Shown here: piece by piece, positions 1-9,513 of the stretch
Layout of the letters: every line of letters begins with the position of its first letter
How positions within the stretch are numbered: position 1 is the stretch's first letter
Assembly (NCBI GenBank): GCA_905147135.1
Contig: LR990061.1
Span: forward strand, 9,214,026 to 9,278,025
Origin: Blastobasis lacticolella
Taxonomy: Eukaryota > Arthropoda > Insecta > Lepidoptera > Blastobasidae
Length of the DNA: 64,000 nucleotides
Reading direction: 5' to 3'
Notes under the pieces: generated by a model
The model's database searches: none
Told to the model about the DNA's origin: nothing
What the model saw: only the letters and a program-made list of their open reading frames with translations
Translations under genes and position numbers: made by a program

Positions 1-290
1 ATTTAGCATGCCCAAGGGTTTAGACCTTGCAAGTAGGTATACTCAATGTAGGTACGTACAGTCCCTCGGGCCCCGTACTCGCGAGCATTTTGAACTTTTA
101 AAAGCTTTATTAAAAAGTTAGGCCGTGATTTTCAGACTTAAAATTTGAATAACGAATTAAATATACTTTTTAATGTAATCTCTTAGCCTTGTGGTGGCCT
201 GTAGCTAGAGCAGAATTTGATACCACAATAACAATGTAAACTACGAGAGCTCTTGGAGAGGACTCTGCTTGATTGAGCGTCGGGGCTTAT
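1..290. other. No recognised feature
   Basis: AT-rich sequence without a convincing ORF, RNA gene or repeat that recurs in this window. Confidence 0.4.
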
Positions 291-386
291 CAATAATATG
301 AAATAATGAATGTGTTTGGAATAGCTCCAAAGTAAGCAAAGTTTGTGATAAGGGTGTCAGAAAACTTATAAATTACTTATATAATT
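291..386 (-). repeat. Degraded SINE-A 3' part
   Basis: On the minus strand this resembles the 3' half of the SINE-A family (compare 13441-13682), including the segment corresponding to AAGCTTTGCTTA. Heavily diverged and lacking the tRNA-like head. Confidence 0.5.
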
Positions 387-414
387 AGCAATAGGTTTTT
401 AAGCAATAAAATGA

Positions 415-523
415 TAGGTAGGGGTAAAGTAGGTGTATGGGAGCTGTAGAGCAGATATAGACTAGGTGTAGTGTAGGGTAGGGGTAGGACGCCACGCGAA
501 CGAAGTCGCGCCGGGTTCACTAG
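415..523 (-). repeat. Helitron-like CTAG-ended repeat
   Basis: Contains short TAGGGGTAGG-type repeats followed by a GCGAACGAAGTCGCG hairpin and a CTAG at 520-523. A related unit in the opposite orientation lies at 41870-42010 (GGAGCGACTTCGTTG plus CCTACCCCTACC repeats). A hairpin near CTAG resembles non-autonomous Helitron ends, but no conserved boundary or rep/helicase gene is present, so the class is tentative. Confidence 0.4.
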
Positions 524-795
524 TATCCCAGACACTTGTGAACTTTTTATGTGGAATCTTTAAAATATTATCCCATTACTCAGGTAACCTATCCACCTAG
601 CTTAATACTGGAGTGGGGTCCATATCCTGCATTTAACGGTTTCAAGATATTGATGGCACCTATTCGTTGAATGTTCACCTATTTGCATGCACCTGGACTA
701 GATTTATGGGTCGTAAATTGTTTTTTATTGACTCCTGAACAATGGTTTGGTACTAGGGCCGTTGTACATACAATTATTTATGAAAAAAGGTAATG

Positions 796-1255
796 TTTTA
801 AACTATAGCGGTTATTATCACCCATTTTAAGGGTATGTTCCGGGTTTCCTACCGCGTACCTTTGTTGACGAGTAGCCCGATATTTCGATGCAGTTGCATG
901 CAGAATGGTCACGGGATGACAAAGGTACCTTACAGAATATCGCAGCTAAATAATACTCTTTTAAATAGTATTGTGTTTCTGCCGGTGAGTAAGGTTTCCA
1001 GTGCTCCATGGGGTGGGGATTTGGGGAACCGTGGCTTTGGCAGTGGAGTGGCATTTGCTTTTTGCTGCCAGAGCAACGTGTTATAGAGGTGGGCAACGCA
1101 TTAGCGATACTCTTGGTGTTGCTAATGTCTATAGGCAGTGGTGACCACTTTCCATCAGGTGGCCCGCTTGCCTGTTTGCCTGCCGTATGACATAAAAAAA
1201 AAAAAAAAAAAAAAAAGGTACGCGGTAGGAAACCCGGAACATACCCTTTAAAAGG
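796..1255. repeat. Fold-back element with nested LINE tail
   Basis: Inverted arms at about 829-864 and 1216-1249 carry the same sequence (AAGGGTATGTTCCGGGTTTC and onward) in opposite orientation. The left part continues into a GATATTTCG segment also seen at 23741-23812. The arms are separated by a LINE-F 3' tail (965-1215) that appears inserted inside the fold-back. Confidence 0.6.
965..1215 (+). mobile_element. LINE-F 3' end, poly-A tailed
   Basis: Ends with TGGCCCGCTTGCCTGTTTGC followed by ATGACATAAAA and a run of more than 20 A. The same 3' end recurs at 5452-5492, 32265-32330, 42505-42590, 43385-43765, 46098-46175, 46787-46990 and 49500-49565. The upstream part matches 46787-46990 most closely, so these two are one subfamily. 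5'-truncated; no RT domain. Confidence 0.65.
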
Positions 1256-1292
1256 TGATTTCTTGATATCTAACTTTACAACAACAAGAATA

Positions 1293-1645
1293 ACATCTTT
1301 GCGTTAATGTTCCGGTTGTGCTATCGCGCACGAGGGACAGGGGGCCGCCATGACAACGTTCCAGGATTTGGCAGATCAGATAATTACAGTGGAGCGACTG
1401 CCATCTGACCTCTGTGACTCTGCTACCAGGGGAACCTGGTCGGATTGGATCATGGTTACACATTCAGTTGTCTGAATGTGCAGGTTTCATCACGACGTTT
1501 TCCATAACAGTAAACACATCAGTTAATATTCAATAAATGTACATAACTCAGAAAGGAGTCATTGATACATGGCCACAGTGGCATTCGAACCCGGTACCGC
1601 TTGCTTACGAGTCGGTTACCTTGACCACTCGGTCACCGACGCTCC
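1293..1645 (-). mobile_element. SINE-B copy
   Basis: Near full-length tRNA-derived SINE. On the minus strand it starts with a head like GCGTCGGTGGCCGAGCGG, has a box B-like GGTTCGAATGCC and ends near GCAAAGATG. It matches the bodies at 27289-27648 and 36271-36631, with several small deletions. Confidence 0.75.
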
Positions 1646-1667
1646 ACATGTCTCTACAATAGAAAGA

Positions 1668-1766
1668 AAAGAAAGAAAGAAAAGAAAGAAAATACATTTA
1701 TTACACATAGCACACCACGACACAATAACAGTTACAATTACAGACAACGGACACATTAACATTTAA
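1668..1766 (-). repeat. LINE-G 3' tail
   Basis: Contains TTTATTACACATAGCACACC, repeated at 5406-5450. It probably represents the 3' end of a LINE on the minus strand, next to a GAAA-rich simple repeat at 1663-1692. Confidence 0.45.
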
Positions 1767-1850
1767 AATACAATACTCTACATAATACCTAAGTAGGTGG
1801 TACATAGTAGATAATATATAAAAAGTTAGTAGCGTAATTACAGCTTTCAC

Positions 1851-2108
1851 GACCTGAGTGGTTCAGTAGGTTACCATGCCGGTCTGCCACGCAGAAGTAC
1901 CGGCTTCGATTCCCTGCCGGGTAGAAATTGACATGAAGAATTGTAATTTCTGTTACGGGTCTGGGTATGTATGTAAACATATTAAGTATGTTTTAAAAAA
2001 AAGACAGGTAGTTTATCAGTTTTCTGGCACCCATAACATAAGCTTTGCTTATTTTGGGGCTAGATGACGCTGTGTGAATTGTCCAAGCATATTTATTTAT
2101 TATTATTG
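1851..2108 (+). mobile_element. SINE-A copy
   Basis: tRNA-derived SINE with GACCTGAGTGGTTCAG head, a mutated box B (GCTTCGATTCC), the AATTTCTGTTACGGGTCTGG body and an ATTTATTTATTATT tail. Box B and mid-body substitutions indicate an old copy. Confidence 0.75.
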
Positions 2109-2142
2109 ATTTAATATGTGAACGGCTTTGGCCGCGTGAGGG

Positions 2143-2205
2143 TACTTATATATCTGAGCAGATTCATCAATCAAACATAAGTACGTCTGTTCAGATATAT
2201 AAGTA
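2143..2205. repeat. 20-bp-arm hairpin
   Basis: Arms at 2143-2162 and 2186-2205 (TACTTATATATCTGAGCAGA versus its inverse) pair with one mismatch around a 23-base loop. No surrounding gene explains it. Confidence 0.6.
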
Positions 2206-2687
2206 AGGGTTTCCATGTACATTTAAATTTGAAGCCTTGGTAATGCTCACATATTAATGAACTTGACTGTACCTGTTCGATCGCCAATGTCGTAGTAATT
2301 ACCAATTATTATTTTGAGACCTACAAATTGTACACTAACCAATGTGAGAGGTTTTCAATCTTTCAAAGCAAAGCAAAACTTAGTATGTCAACCGCGACTC
2401 AAGTTTCTCACCATGACGTTGCAGACTTGGAGAAGTCTGAATGGGACCGCACTATAGTATTAAATATAGGTACTAGACATCTCTTCCCGCCTGTCCGAAC
2501 AGAAACTTCGTCTGAACACCCACTTGCAGGAGAATTTGAGTCGGTAGAACTTGCACACGAGTCAGCTTAGTTAAATTGCCTACTTCCACAGTTCTGAAAG
2601 TGATTTGTCAACGTCGGCCAGGGCTGGATTGATGGGTGGGTGTTTTTAAATAATTTAGCGATAAATGGCAAATTATTAGCGGTTTGG
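2206..2687. other. No recognised feature (weak 80-codon ORF)
   Basis: No recurring repeat seen. An 80-codon ORF at 2328-2570 (+) has no recognisable domain, signal peptide or splice context and may be chance. Confidence 0.3.
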
Positions 2688-2805
2688 AGTGGTGGCCGTT
2701 AAGGTTGGTGGTTAAGGTATCCGACTGGGAAGCGAGAGGTGTCGGGTTCGAATACCACTGCGGCCATGTGTCAATTACTCTGTTCTGAGTTATGTACATT
2801 AGTTG
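2688..2805 (+). repeat. SINE-B 5' head fragment
   Basis: tRNA-like head with GGTATCCGACTGG, box B GGTTCGAATACC and the TGAGTTATGTACATTAG segment. It stops abruptly at about 2805, where Retro-C sequence begins. Confidence 0.7.
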
Positions 2806-2973
2806 CCATAATCTCGAGATCGCGGTATTATACATTTGATAATAAAATAAGCAGCTGCCCATTTTCCAGCCTACGGAGACTAAATATTTTGCCTCGGAAA
2901 CATTAGTCGCCTTGTACGACACCCACGAGTGTAAGGGTTGTTGCTATTCTACTCTGCCGGACACCACACGGCC
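2806..2973 (-). repeat. Retro-C fragment fused to SINE-B
   Basis: Minus-strand Retro-C (compare 14522-14793) from the CCATAATCTC position to its 5' end GGACACCACACGGCC. The (GATGAT)n 3' end is missing; the join with SINE-B lies within TTAGTTGCCATAATC. Confidence 0.65.
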
Positions 2974-3859
2974 AACGGCCACACGGTAGCTTCTTACAAT
3001 CAATTGTGACTTGTCTTTCCAAATTTGAAGTTATACTAAGGCTTGCCACAAGAAGGAGGTGGAAATATCGTATGGCAAATAAACATGAAATACAAAGATT
3101 AAACGCAAACGAAGCCGTGGGGCATACTAGTTTACAATATTAGTAGTGACTGTTATTTTTGGTCTGATTCCCATTCCTATTTTTAGCGCGGCTTTTACCC
3201 GAGACCGAAATAAAGAGGGCCTTTTCATTGCCGCATTCTCTTTTTCACTTTTTGGCCGGCCACCAGAATTCAACGGATAGTGACATTAGATAACCACCGA
3301 GATCGTAAAACAATGAACTACTAGAGACCGGATTTTATCGATATAACGATTTGAACTATCGTATTTTAACTTAAGGATAAAATAACAAGAGACAAAGCGA
3401 TTTCAAGTAAAACTAATTGGTATTCCTTATACCACTAATTGATAATTTGTGTTCTCTACGTACTTAGGCATAGTGTAGGTAGTTGTTAATCCTGACAGTA
3501 GGTAATATTAGACAAAATGGCTGTATACGCATAATATTGTACAGACTAATAAAAAACGTATCGTGACATTAGCTGTGCGTCGTGGCGTTACTTCTCTTTT
3601 CTTTTTGCCCATCAAGATGGCCGGATGCAGCCAAATATTATATACAGTAATAATTTATTATACGTACACTTTTATATAGTTATACTGTTTATAACTCTAA
3701 TATAAAGTGAGTCAGTGTTCTTTGTTTTATTGGCACTCGTTTCTAACCGCCCACACAATTTCCACTCCAGCTAGCTACAAGAGAGAATTCCTGGATGAAA
3801 TACAGTATCATATTTATGATCCAAATCCTTTTATTCCTTGTGGCGTTTTCCTTACTGCC
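2974..3859. other. No recognised feature
   Basis: AT-rich, no domain-bearing ORF. Only short local inverted motifs around 3360-3450. Confidence 0.35.
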
Positions 3860-4010
3860 GGGGACCGTGATAGTTTTTATCAAACTAGCCAGGCATTTGA
3901 TCGCCATCTAACCTGACGATGATAAATGACGATGTGGCCGAATATGAAGCACGCCTGTCTAGGTACAGCCCATTCTCTATAGCCTTGAAAGTCCAGATTA
4001 TAATGATCAG
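3860..4010 (-). pseudogene. LINE RT C-terminal remnant
   Basis: The strand complementary to the GGTACAGCC...TATAATGATCAG region encodes a piece similar to the C-terminal tail at 19430-19790 (F-K-A, then L-D-R). Out-of-frame changes and stops show it is dead. A short Retro-C-like stretch (CGCCTGCCAAGCGT) lies at about 4049-4080. Confidence 0.45.
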
Positions 4011-4639
4011 AACTGTTTCGCACACACACTCTCCAAAATGGAACTTGTACCGCCTGCCAAGCGTAGAAATTATGGCAATACTAAATATATTAGTGGACTT
4101 TTGTATTGGCTCATTTTTGAGGCTCGTTCGCCTCTCATCATCATCATCAGAGCCCAAGGAGCCACTTCCAGGGATTTCCCACTCTTTCTCCACCACTTCA
4201 CCCTACCGGCTCGTTCGCTTCTATTTATACTTATTAATAAGTAATGATTTGTATTTTTGTTTGTAATTCATAAATAAAAAAAATTATATATAATTCATTC
4301 AGTAATATTTACAAATATAGTCATCCTTTTTGTGGGAAAAAATTGGAAATCGGTTTAGTAGTTTCGGAGTTTCGAGTTCAAGTTAACAAACAAACAAAAA
4401 TCTCAGATTTATGTACATTCGGCAACAAACGTAGGTTATAACAATTGATCTATTGAATAAGGGATTTTTCGCACGTTTTGTTATCTTTATTTGCTTTCTT
4501 TTTCTTCTGATATTTTCTGTTTCTACCAGTCTTGGTTTGTGAATATTATATGTCAAATTTGCTTAAACACAAACACTTAGATTTAATGTGTTCACCAATA
4601 TTTGTGTCAATCATGTTGCACCGCCCTGTAATATCTCAT
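4011..4639. other. No gene; repeat scraps
   Basis: Contains a short Retro-C-like scrap (about 4049-4080) and a run of TCATCATCATC at 4136-4150. Otherwise AT-rich sequence with nothing recognised. Confidence 0.35.
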
Positions 4640-4735
4640 ACTATCTCCGGTTGACTGGTAGAGAAAGCTATGAAGCTTTAAGTCCGCCTTTGTACGTAAC
4701 AGTGCATGAAATTTAAATATATAAATAAATTACGG
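4640..4735 (+). repeat. LINE-E 3' tail
   Basis: GGTTGACTGGTAGAGAAAGC, then CTTTAAGTCCGCCTTTGTAC and an ATAAATAAA end. The same end occurs at 15360-15545, 24570-24640, 26330-26440, 37535-37640 and 54957-55020. Confidence 0.6.
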
Positions 4736-4760
4736 GGCAGATAAAAACAGAGTAAAGTTT

Positions 4761-4762
<2 letters not shown>

Positions 4763-4789
<27 letters not shown>
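4763..4789. repeat. (CA)n microsatellite
   Basis: About 13 uninterrupted CA units. Confidence 0.9.
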
Positions 4790-4793
<4 letters not shown>

Positions 4794-5392
4794 GGGCACA
4801 CAGAGTAAAGTTTATAATTAGCTTTAAAGTTTGTATTTCATCGACGGACGCGAAAAGAAGTAAAACTCGGATCCTAGGTCATAGACTAGAGAGAGAAGGT
4901 AGTGTAAGTGTTGCCATTAGGAGATTGGTTTTTGAAGAGGAATTTGTCTGTATTCCAACATTATCGAAATCACAAAATAAAAATAAAACTCATACACAAT
5001 TTACACATTTCCCGTCTCTAGTTAGTAAAGGTCAACGCTATCGTTGGCGGCCATTTTTCTCAATCAGCCGCTTTTCCCGCCAAAATAATTGTGACTCATC
5101 TGCGCCGTTTTACATTACAATTTGTAAGAAATAAAATGAATGCACGTAGCGAGGCCTTTTAGTAAGATTGGCTTTTTATTCGATTTCGTACGAATTGTTC
5201 TTTCGTCTGAAAAAATATAACAAAGTTGTTTGCAACTTATGATATTACTATGTTTACAGATGCAAATGATTGTAATAATTTACTACTGTTAGAATCTGTA
5301 TGGAACTACCTAGATAAATCTGTTATTAAATATTATTAGATAATTATACACTAAATCATCGTAATTTGATAATCTGAAAATAGCATTGAAAG
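4790..5392. other. No recognised feature
   Basis: AT-rich. A 69-codon ORF at 4925-5134 is low-complexity and lacks a recognisable domain. Confidence 0.35.
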
Positions 5393-5512
5393 AAAGAAAT
5401 AAAAGATATTTATTACACATAGCACACCACGACACAATAACAGTTACAATTGCCCGCTTGCCTGTTTGCCTACCATATGACATAAAAAAAAATTACAGAC
5501 AACGTACATATT
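5393..5512 (-). repeat. LINE-G tail with nested LINE-F stub
   Basis: The LINE-G sequence at 1690-1760 is recovered here if about 43 bases (about 5452-5494) are removed. The insert is a LINE-F 3' end (CCCGCTTGCCTGTTTGCC plus A-run), flanked by a short ATT/AATT repeat, consistent with an extremely 5'-truncated retroposition. Confidence 0.6.
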
Positions 5513-6609
5513 AATACTAATAATATCATTATTAAGACTATATGTAGCCTCCCATGACACTGTCGTCGGTGCCGCGGCGGCCAGCGTAAATGGTACAGCA
5601 TGTGCTGTGAGGTGCAAGAAACGACTCACAGCGCTGGTATTCTGTAGGCCCATTGTTTGGGTACGTCACGGGCGATATACTACCTAAATAAAATTAATAT
5701 ATAAATACATAAAAATAAATACAAAATATGTAGGTATGGTAGTTCAAAATAAATATTACATTAAACAGCACGGCACATCTGCTGGCCGTTGCGCAATCCA
5801 CCCGTTCCTGCGGACTCGCTATGCCATGGTGCTGACGGCGGGGCAGACAGCGATGGGACGCCGTCTCGCCCCGCACCCTATTGTTAATGTTGATGTAATT
5901 GTTTGGAAATCCGACGGATTTAGTAAGGAAAGAATAGACTAGATGGCGTTACTGTGACGTAAAGAAAAGACAAGGGTAGTTATAGAAAACATAACGAACA
6001 CTGACAGCGCTGCTCGGAAGACAAAATACCCAGAAGTTATATCGTGATAAAATTACATTTTTACTGTGCTGAACTGTGAAATATTAGTGCTAAATAGTTA
6101 TATCCTCGACTTTCTGTTGTCCTTCAAGCAAAGAACTTACACTACGTAATTAAGCTGTTCGTACTACCTACCAATGAGATAATACCATTCCGTTCAACCA
6201 AGGCTGTTACTCTCAAACAGCCACAAAATGACGGCAGGCAAAAAGTTAAATTAGATTCGTAATTATCAAAGACATTAAAAAACTTCTAAATTCAAGGAAA
6301 TGGGGTCGGTTATCCCGGGGTCAGAAGCGGAACTGTTTAAAAATACCTTAGGCACCTTTGTCACTCTCTTTTTAACGATTGTTTGAAAGTAGTAGCCGTT
6401 ATGTTAATTTGTAAAGTTTCGAATGTTTTTGTTACTCTATAGATATTGAACTGTATTCATTTTTGGTACCACAGAATATGAAATCCTTATATAGAGTTTC
6501 TGTTTTTGCGAAGATTCCTTCGAAATTAATGGATGGCGCTCTTTAAGACACCTATCTACTATAAGGCAAGTGATAGCGTATCCTGAAAAAAAACGCGGGT
6601 AATTTTAAA
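5513..6609. other. No recognised gene
   Basis: Two GC-richer patches (5560-5640 and 5770-5880) stand out from the AT-rich background, but short ORFs there show no known domain and no repeat partner in this window. Confidence 0.3.
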
Positions 6610-6627
6610 AATGCTTATGTGGTCTCA

Positions 6628-6849
6628 CTAAAACCGACATTCCGATTCGGCTCGGAGCACGCTGCATCGGCTCCTCACGACCTTTACGAGGTCGTCCACC
6701 CATCTCGTGGAGGGCCATCTCACGCTGCGGTTGTCGGTACGTGGATACCACTCCAGAACCTTTCCGCCCCATCGACTAGCGACTCTGCAAGCTATGTGGC
6801 TTGCCCATTGCCACTTCCTGTTCTTGGCCTGTACCCTGAGTTCTGCTAC
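6628..6849 (-). pseudogene. RTE-type LINE C-terminal remnant
   Basis: On the minus strand the translation includes KNRKWQWASHIACR and STRWVDDLVKV, resembling the K-W-x-W-A-G-H-V-A-R and R-W-x-D-D-L signatures at the C-terminus of RTE-like and related RTs (family knowledge). No RT catalytic core is present. Related 3' pieces occur at 23100-23325, 25731-25880 and 39232-39420. Confidence 0.55.
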
Positions 6850-7029
6850 GGATTCCTTTTTGGGGTCCCTGAAGACAAATAAAAATCCGCAAATGTATGA
6901 CTGTGGAAGAGGAAAACGAGGTGTCAGGTTCGTGGCTTGTGGTTCAAGGGTGTGACAATGTGTACCTAAAGTAAAGCCACAGGCATAAGCAAGAGTAGTT
7001 TCGTAATGACGAAGACCCAAGAAGCGATA

Positions 7030-7175
7030 ACTTGACATCGCTGAGTCAGATGCGAGAGCAGACGACGAGAGGATGTCCAAGACCTGGTGAAATGGAGGAG
7101 AATGAGTCGGAAAGCGGAGCGGAGTGGCAGAAGCCGGTATTGACCGCTCGGATAATAATGATGATGAGTTTCGTA
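7030..7175 (+). repeat. RTE-type 3' tail
   Basis: GACCTGGTGAAATGGAGGAG-like sequence leading to AATAATGATGATGAG, the (GATGAT)-type end of RTE-like retroposons. It is back-to-back with the minus-strand remnant at 6628-6849. Confidence 0.4.
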
Positions 7176-7418
7176 ATGACGTATCGCGGAGAATTCACTT
7201 CCACGATTAACAAATCCATACTTTCACGTGCGTAAGCATAACGTCATTTTTGGCAAACTCCCTGACATACAACATTTGGGTCAGTGATAGCACTTCAGTC
7301 CAAATTCTTTGGTGATAAGCCAACAGAATGCACTGGAAGTTTGTAATTTATAGTTGCCTATCTCAGAAATCTCAAATAATTGACTTAGCAATTTGTATTT
7401 ATTTATATTTCTCTGTAC

Positions 7419-7530
7419 AATAAATAAATAAATATGCTTGGAGATATTCACACAGCGCCATCTGGCCCCAAAGTTAGCAAAGCTTGTGTTATAAGTGTTA
7501 GATAACTGATAAACCACTTACGTTCATTTA
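7419..7530 (-). repeat. SINE-A 3' part
   Basis: Minus-strand SINE-A from its TAAATAAATAAATATG tail through CACACAGCGCCATCTGG to the GATAACTGATAAAC segment. The tRNA head is absent. Confidence 0.7.
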
Positions 7531-8094
7531 AAAATATTCATACTTTTGGGAATCAGAATAGTTTAAAAAAAATAGAATTCCAATATCCAAATTTTAATTA
7601 GGCAGAAATTAACACAATTAAATCAACAATTAAACCAAGCAAAAGAAATACACGAAAGAAATTAGCAATAAGCAACAATACGTCATGTCCGCTCCGTGGT
7701 CTGCAGCAAAAAAGAGGGCGGCTACCCCAAGCAGCTCGCTTTTAGACTGACGCCTGGCTTCCACCGCTATTCCTCCAGTATTCCGTTTCACTTCTTACAA
7801 TACTTATAATACATACCATCCAGACCCGTAACAGAAATTTTAATTCATCGAACTGAACTAGGAAATCTAACTAGGACCTCTGCGTGGCATGTAAACCAAC
7901 TGAAATCTTCATATAAAAATCTTTGTCTGTTAGACAAATAATAAGCCGACTACATACTACTTACTTATATATAGTATCTTCTCAAAATCGAATTGTTTGC
8001 AGTAAATACATTTTCTGTTTGTAATTTTGATAGTATAGTATTATAGAAATCTTTATGATTATATTGTATTTATGTATAGTATTACATATACGTA
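7531..8094. other. No recognised feature
   Basis: AT-rich sequence upstream of LINE-1. No ORF with a domain. Confidence 0.35.
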
Positions 8095-8261
8095 CGTGAG
8101 TTACCCTCCGAGCGCCGGAGCGAGAAGGTTGTTTACCGGTCGTTATTACGCGCTCTAAGCACAGATCGTATTTAAGTACCTACTTCTTAACGTTTAGGTT
8201 CTTTGCGAAGTTCGGACGTTGTGTGTGCCTATTCTCAACCTAGGTACATAATTTAAGCAAC

Positions 8262-9197
8262 ATGCAGTGTGCTAAATGCAATGAAGATGTATCCGATGGA
8301 GTGCAGTGTGGTGCGTGTCATAAATACCTTCATTTTGTGTGCGCTGGCGTTGCCGAAACCACGCATCGTAAAATGACAAAGGAAAAAAAGGCTGCTTGGC
8401 GTTGTTTGGCATGTCGCAGTAGCGATGGATCTAGTCCTTCGCCGCAGGGCCCCTCTATTAACGACGTACTCCTAGAAATAAAGTCTTTCCGCTCTGACTT
8501 CAACACCCTGAAAATCCAAGTCGAAAATACCTCGCAAGGCGTCCAGGATATCAACAAAAAGCTCAATGATATAGAAGCGAGATACGTAGTTATGGATGGC
8601 CGAGAAAAATACATGGAAAACCAAATGTCGTCATTGTCCCTCCTTCAAGCAGATCTGGACCAGGCCAATACAACCTTAGCTGCCCTTCAACAAGCGCACA
8701 ATGAACGCGAGCAGTTCTTACGTGCTAACAATATCGAAATATCAGGTGTACCTCATACCAAAGGGGAAAACTTATACAATATACTGAGTATACTTTGCAC
8801 GAAGATCGGTATTACATTGTCCGCCGCCGATATTGATACAATTCACCGTGTACGTCGCTTCCCCATGAGTGGCAAACCTGGATCCGACTCCCATTTCCCG
8901 GCCATAATAGTGCGCCTGACACAAAGACGTCGGCGAGATGAAATCCTGGCAGCTGTGCGTGCGCGACGGGAATTAACTACATCAGTTCTAGACCTACCGG
9001 GACCGACTAGTCCAGTTTATGTAAACGAGCACCTATCCCCCGAAAATAAATTATTACTCAAGAAAGCCCGCCAGGTGAAAAAAGAACAAGACGTAGCTTT
9101 CCTGTGGGTTCGTGACGGGAAGATTCTTATACGTAAAACTAAGGATTCAAAAATTGTTCGTATATTGAGTGAGAAAGATTTGATAAACATTGAGTGA
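8262..9197 (+). CDS. LINE-1 ORF1 protein (PHD finger + FP/L1-ORF1-like)
   Basis: 311 residues. Residues 3-51 form a C4HC3 PHD-type zinc finger: C3, C6, C16, C19, H24, C27, C48 and C51. Residues about 75-145 are heptad-rich and likely coiled coil. From about 150 the protein has an RRM-like segment (NIEISGVPHTKGENLYNI) and a C-terminal basic domain with VYVNEHLSPENKLLLKKAR, a pattern shared by LINE ORF1 C-terminal domains and the FP family (established similarity, not tested here). Its expected role is coating LINE RNA as a nucleic-acid chaperone in the RNP. The start follows an AAGCAACATG context and precedes the zinc finger directly. The frame is intact. The host could use such a protein only if domesticated, for which there is no evidence. 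Confidence 0.8.
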   Translation: MQCAKCNEDVSDGVQCGACHKYLHFVCAGVAETTHRKMTKEKKAAWRCLACRSSDGSSPSPQGPSINDVLLEIKSFRSDFNTLKIQVENTSQGVQDINKKLNDIEARYVVMDGREKYMENQMSSLSLLQADLDQANTTLAALQQAHNEREQFLRANNIEISGVPHTKGENLYNILSILCTKIGITLSAADIDTIHRVRRFPMSGKPGSDSHFPAIIVRLTQRRRRDEILAAVRARRELTTSVLDLPGPTSPVYVNEHLSPENKLLLKKARQVKKEQDVAFLWVRDGKILIRKTKDSKIVRILSEKDLINIE

Positions 9198-9513
9198 CTA
9201 GTACTTTGTTTATATGATACCCTATTGTTTGTTTTTTCACTGTACCGCACCTTAACAATGCCCATATCTAACCATCCCTGTATAACCGCTATTTATATAT
9301 CAAAACAATGTTTGTATACCCAAGTACTAAATATGTATAATAACCTATGTATGGAGAACTGCAGTTTAATAATGATATTCGACGTTTTACATGCGCAAGA
9401 ATGTGTATGTAAAGTGTTGGACGAAATGAGGTTAAGTGTAAGGTTTTACACAATATCTAACTCGTTTGGCCATATTGATGTTTACGTTAGTATTATAACA
9501 TTAAAAGTAATAA

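Noticed and set aside
6628..7080. A 150-residue minus-strand protein gene
   Set aside because: Only the C-terminal half resembles an RT tail; the rest is unrelated read-through and other family copies are broken.
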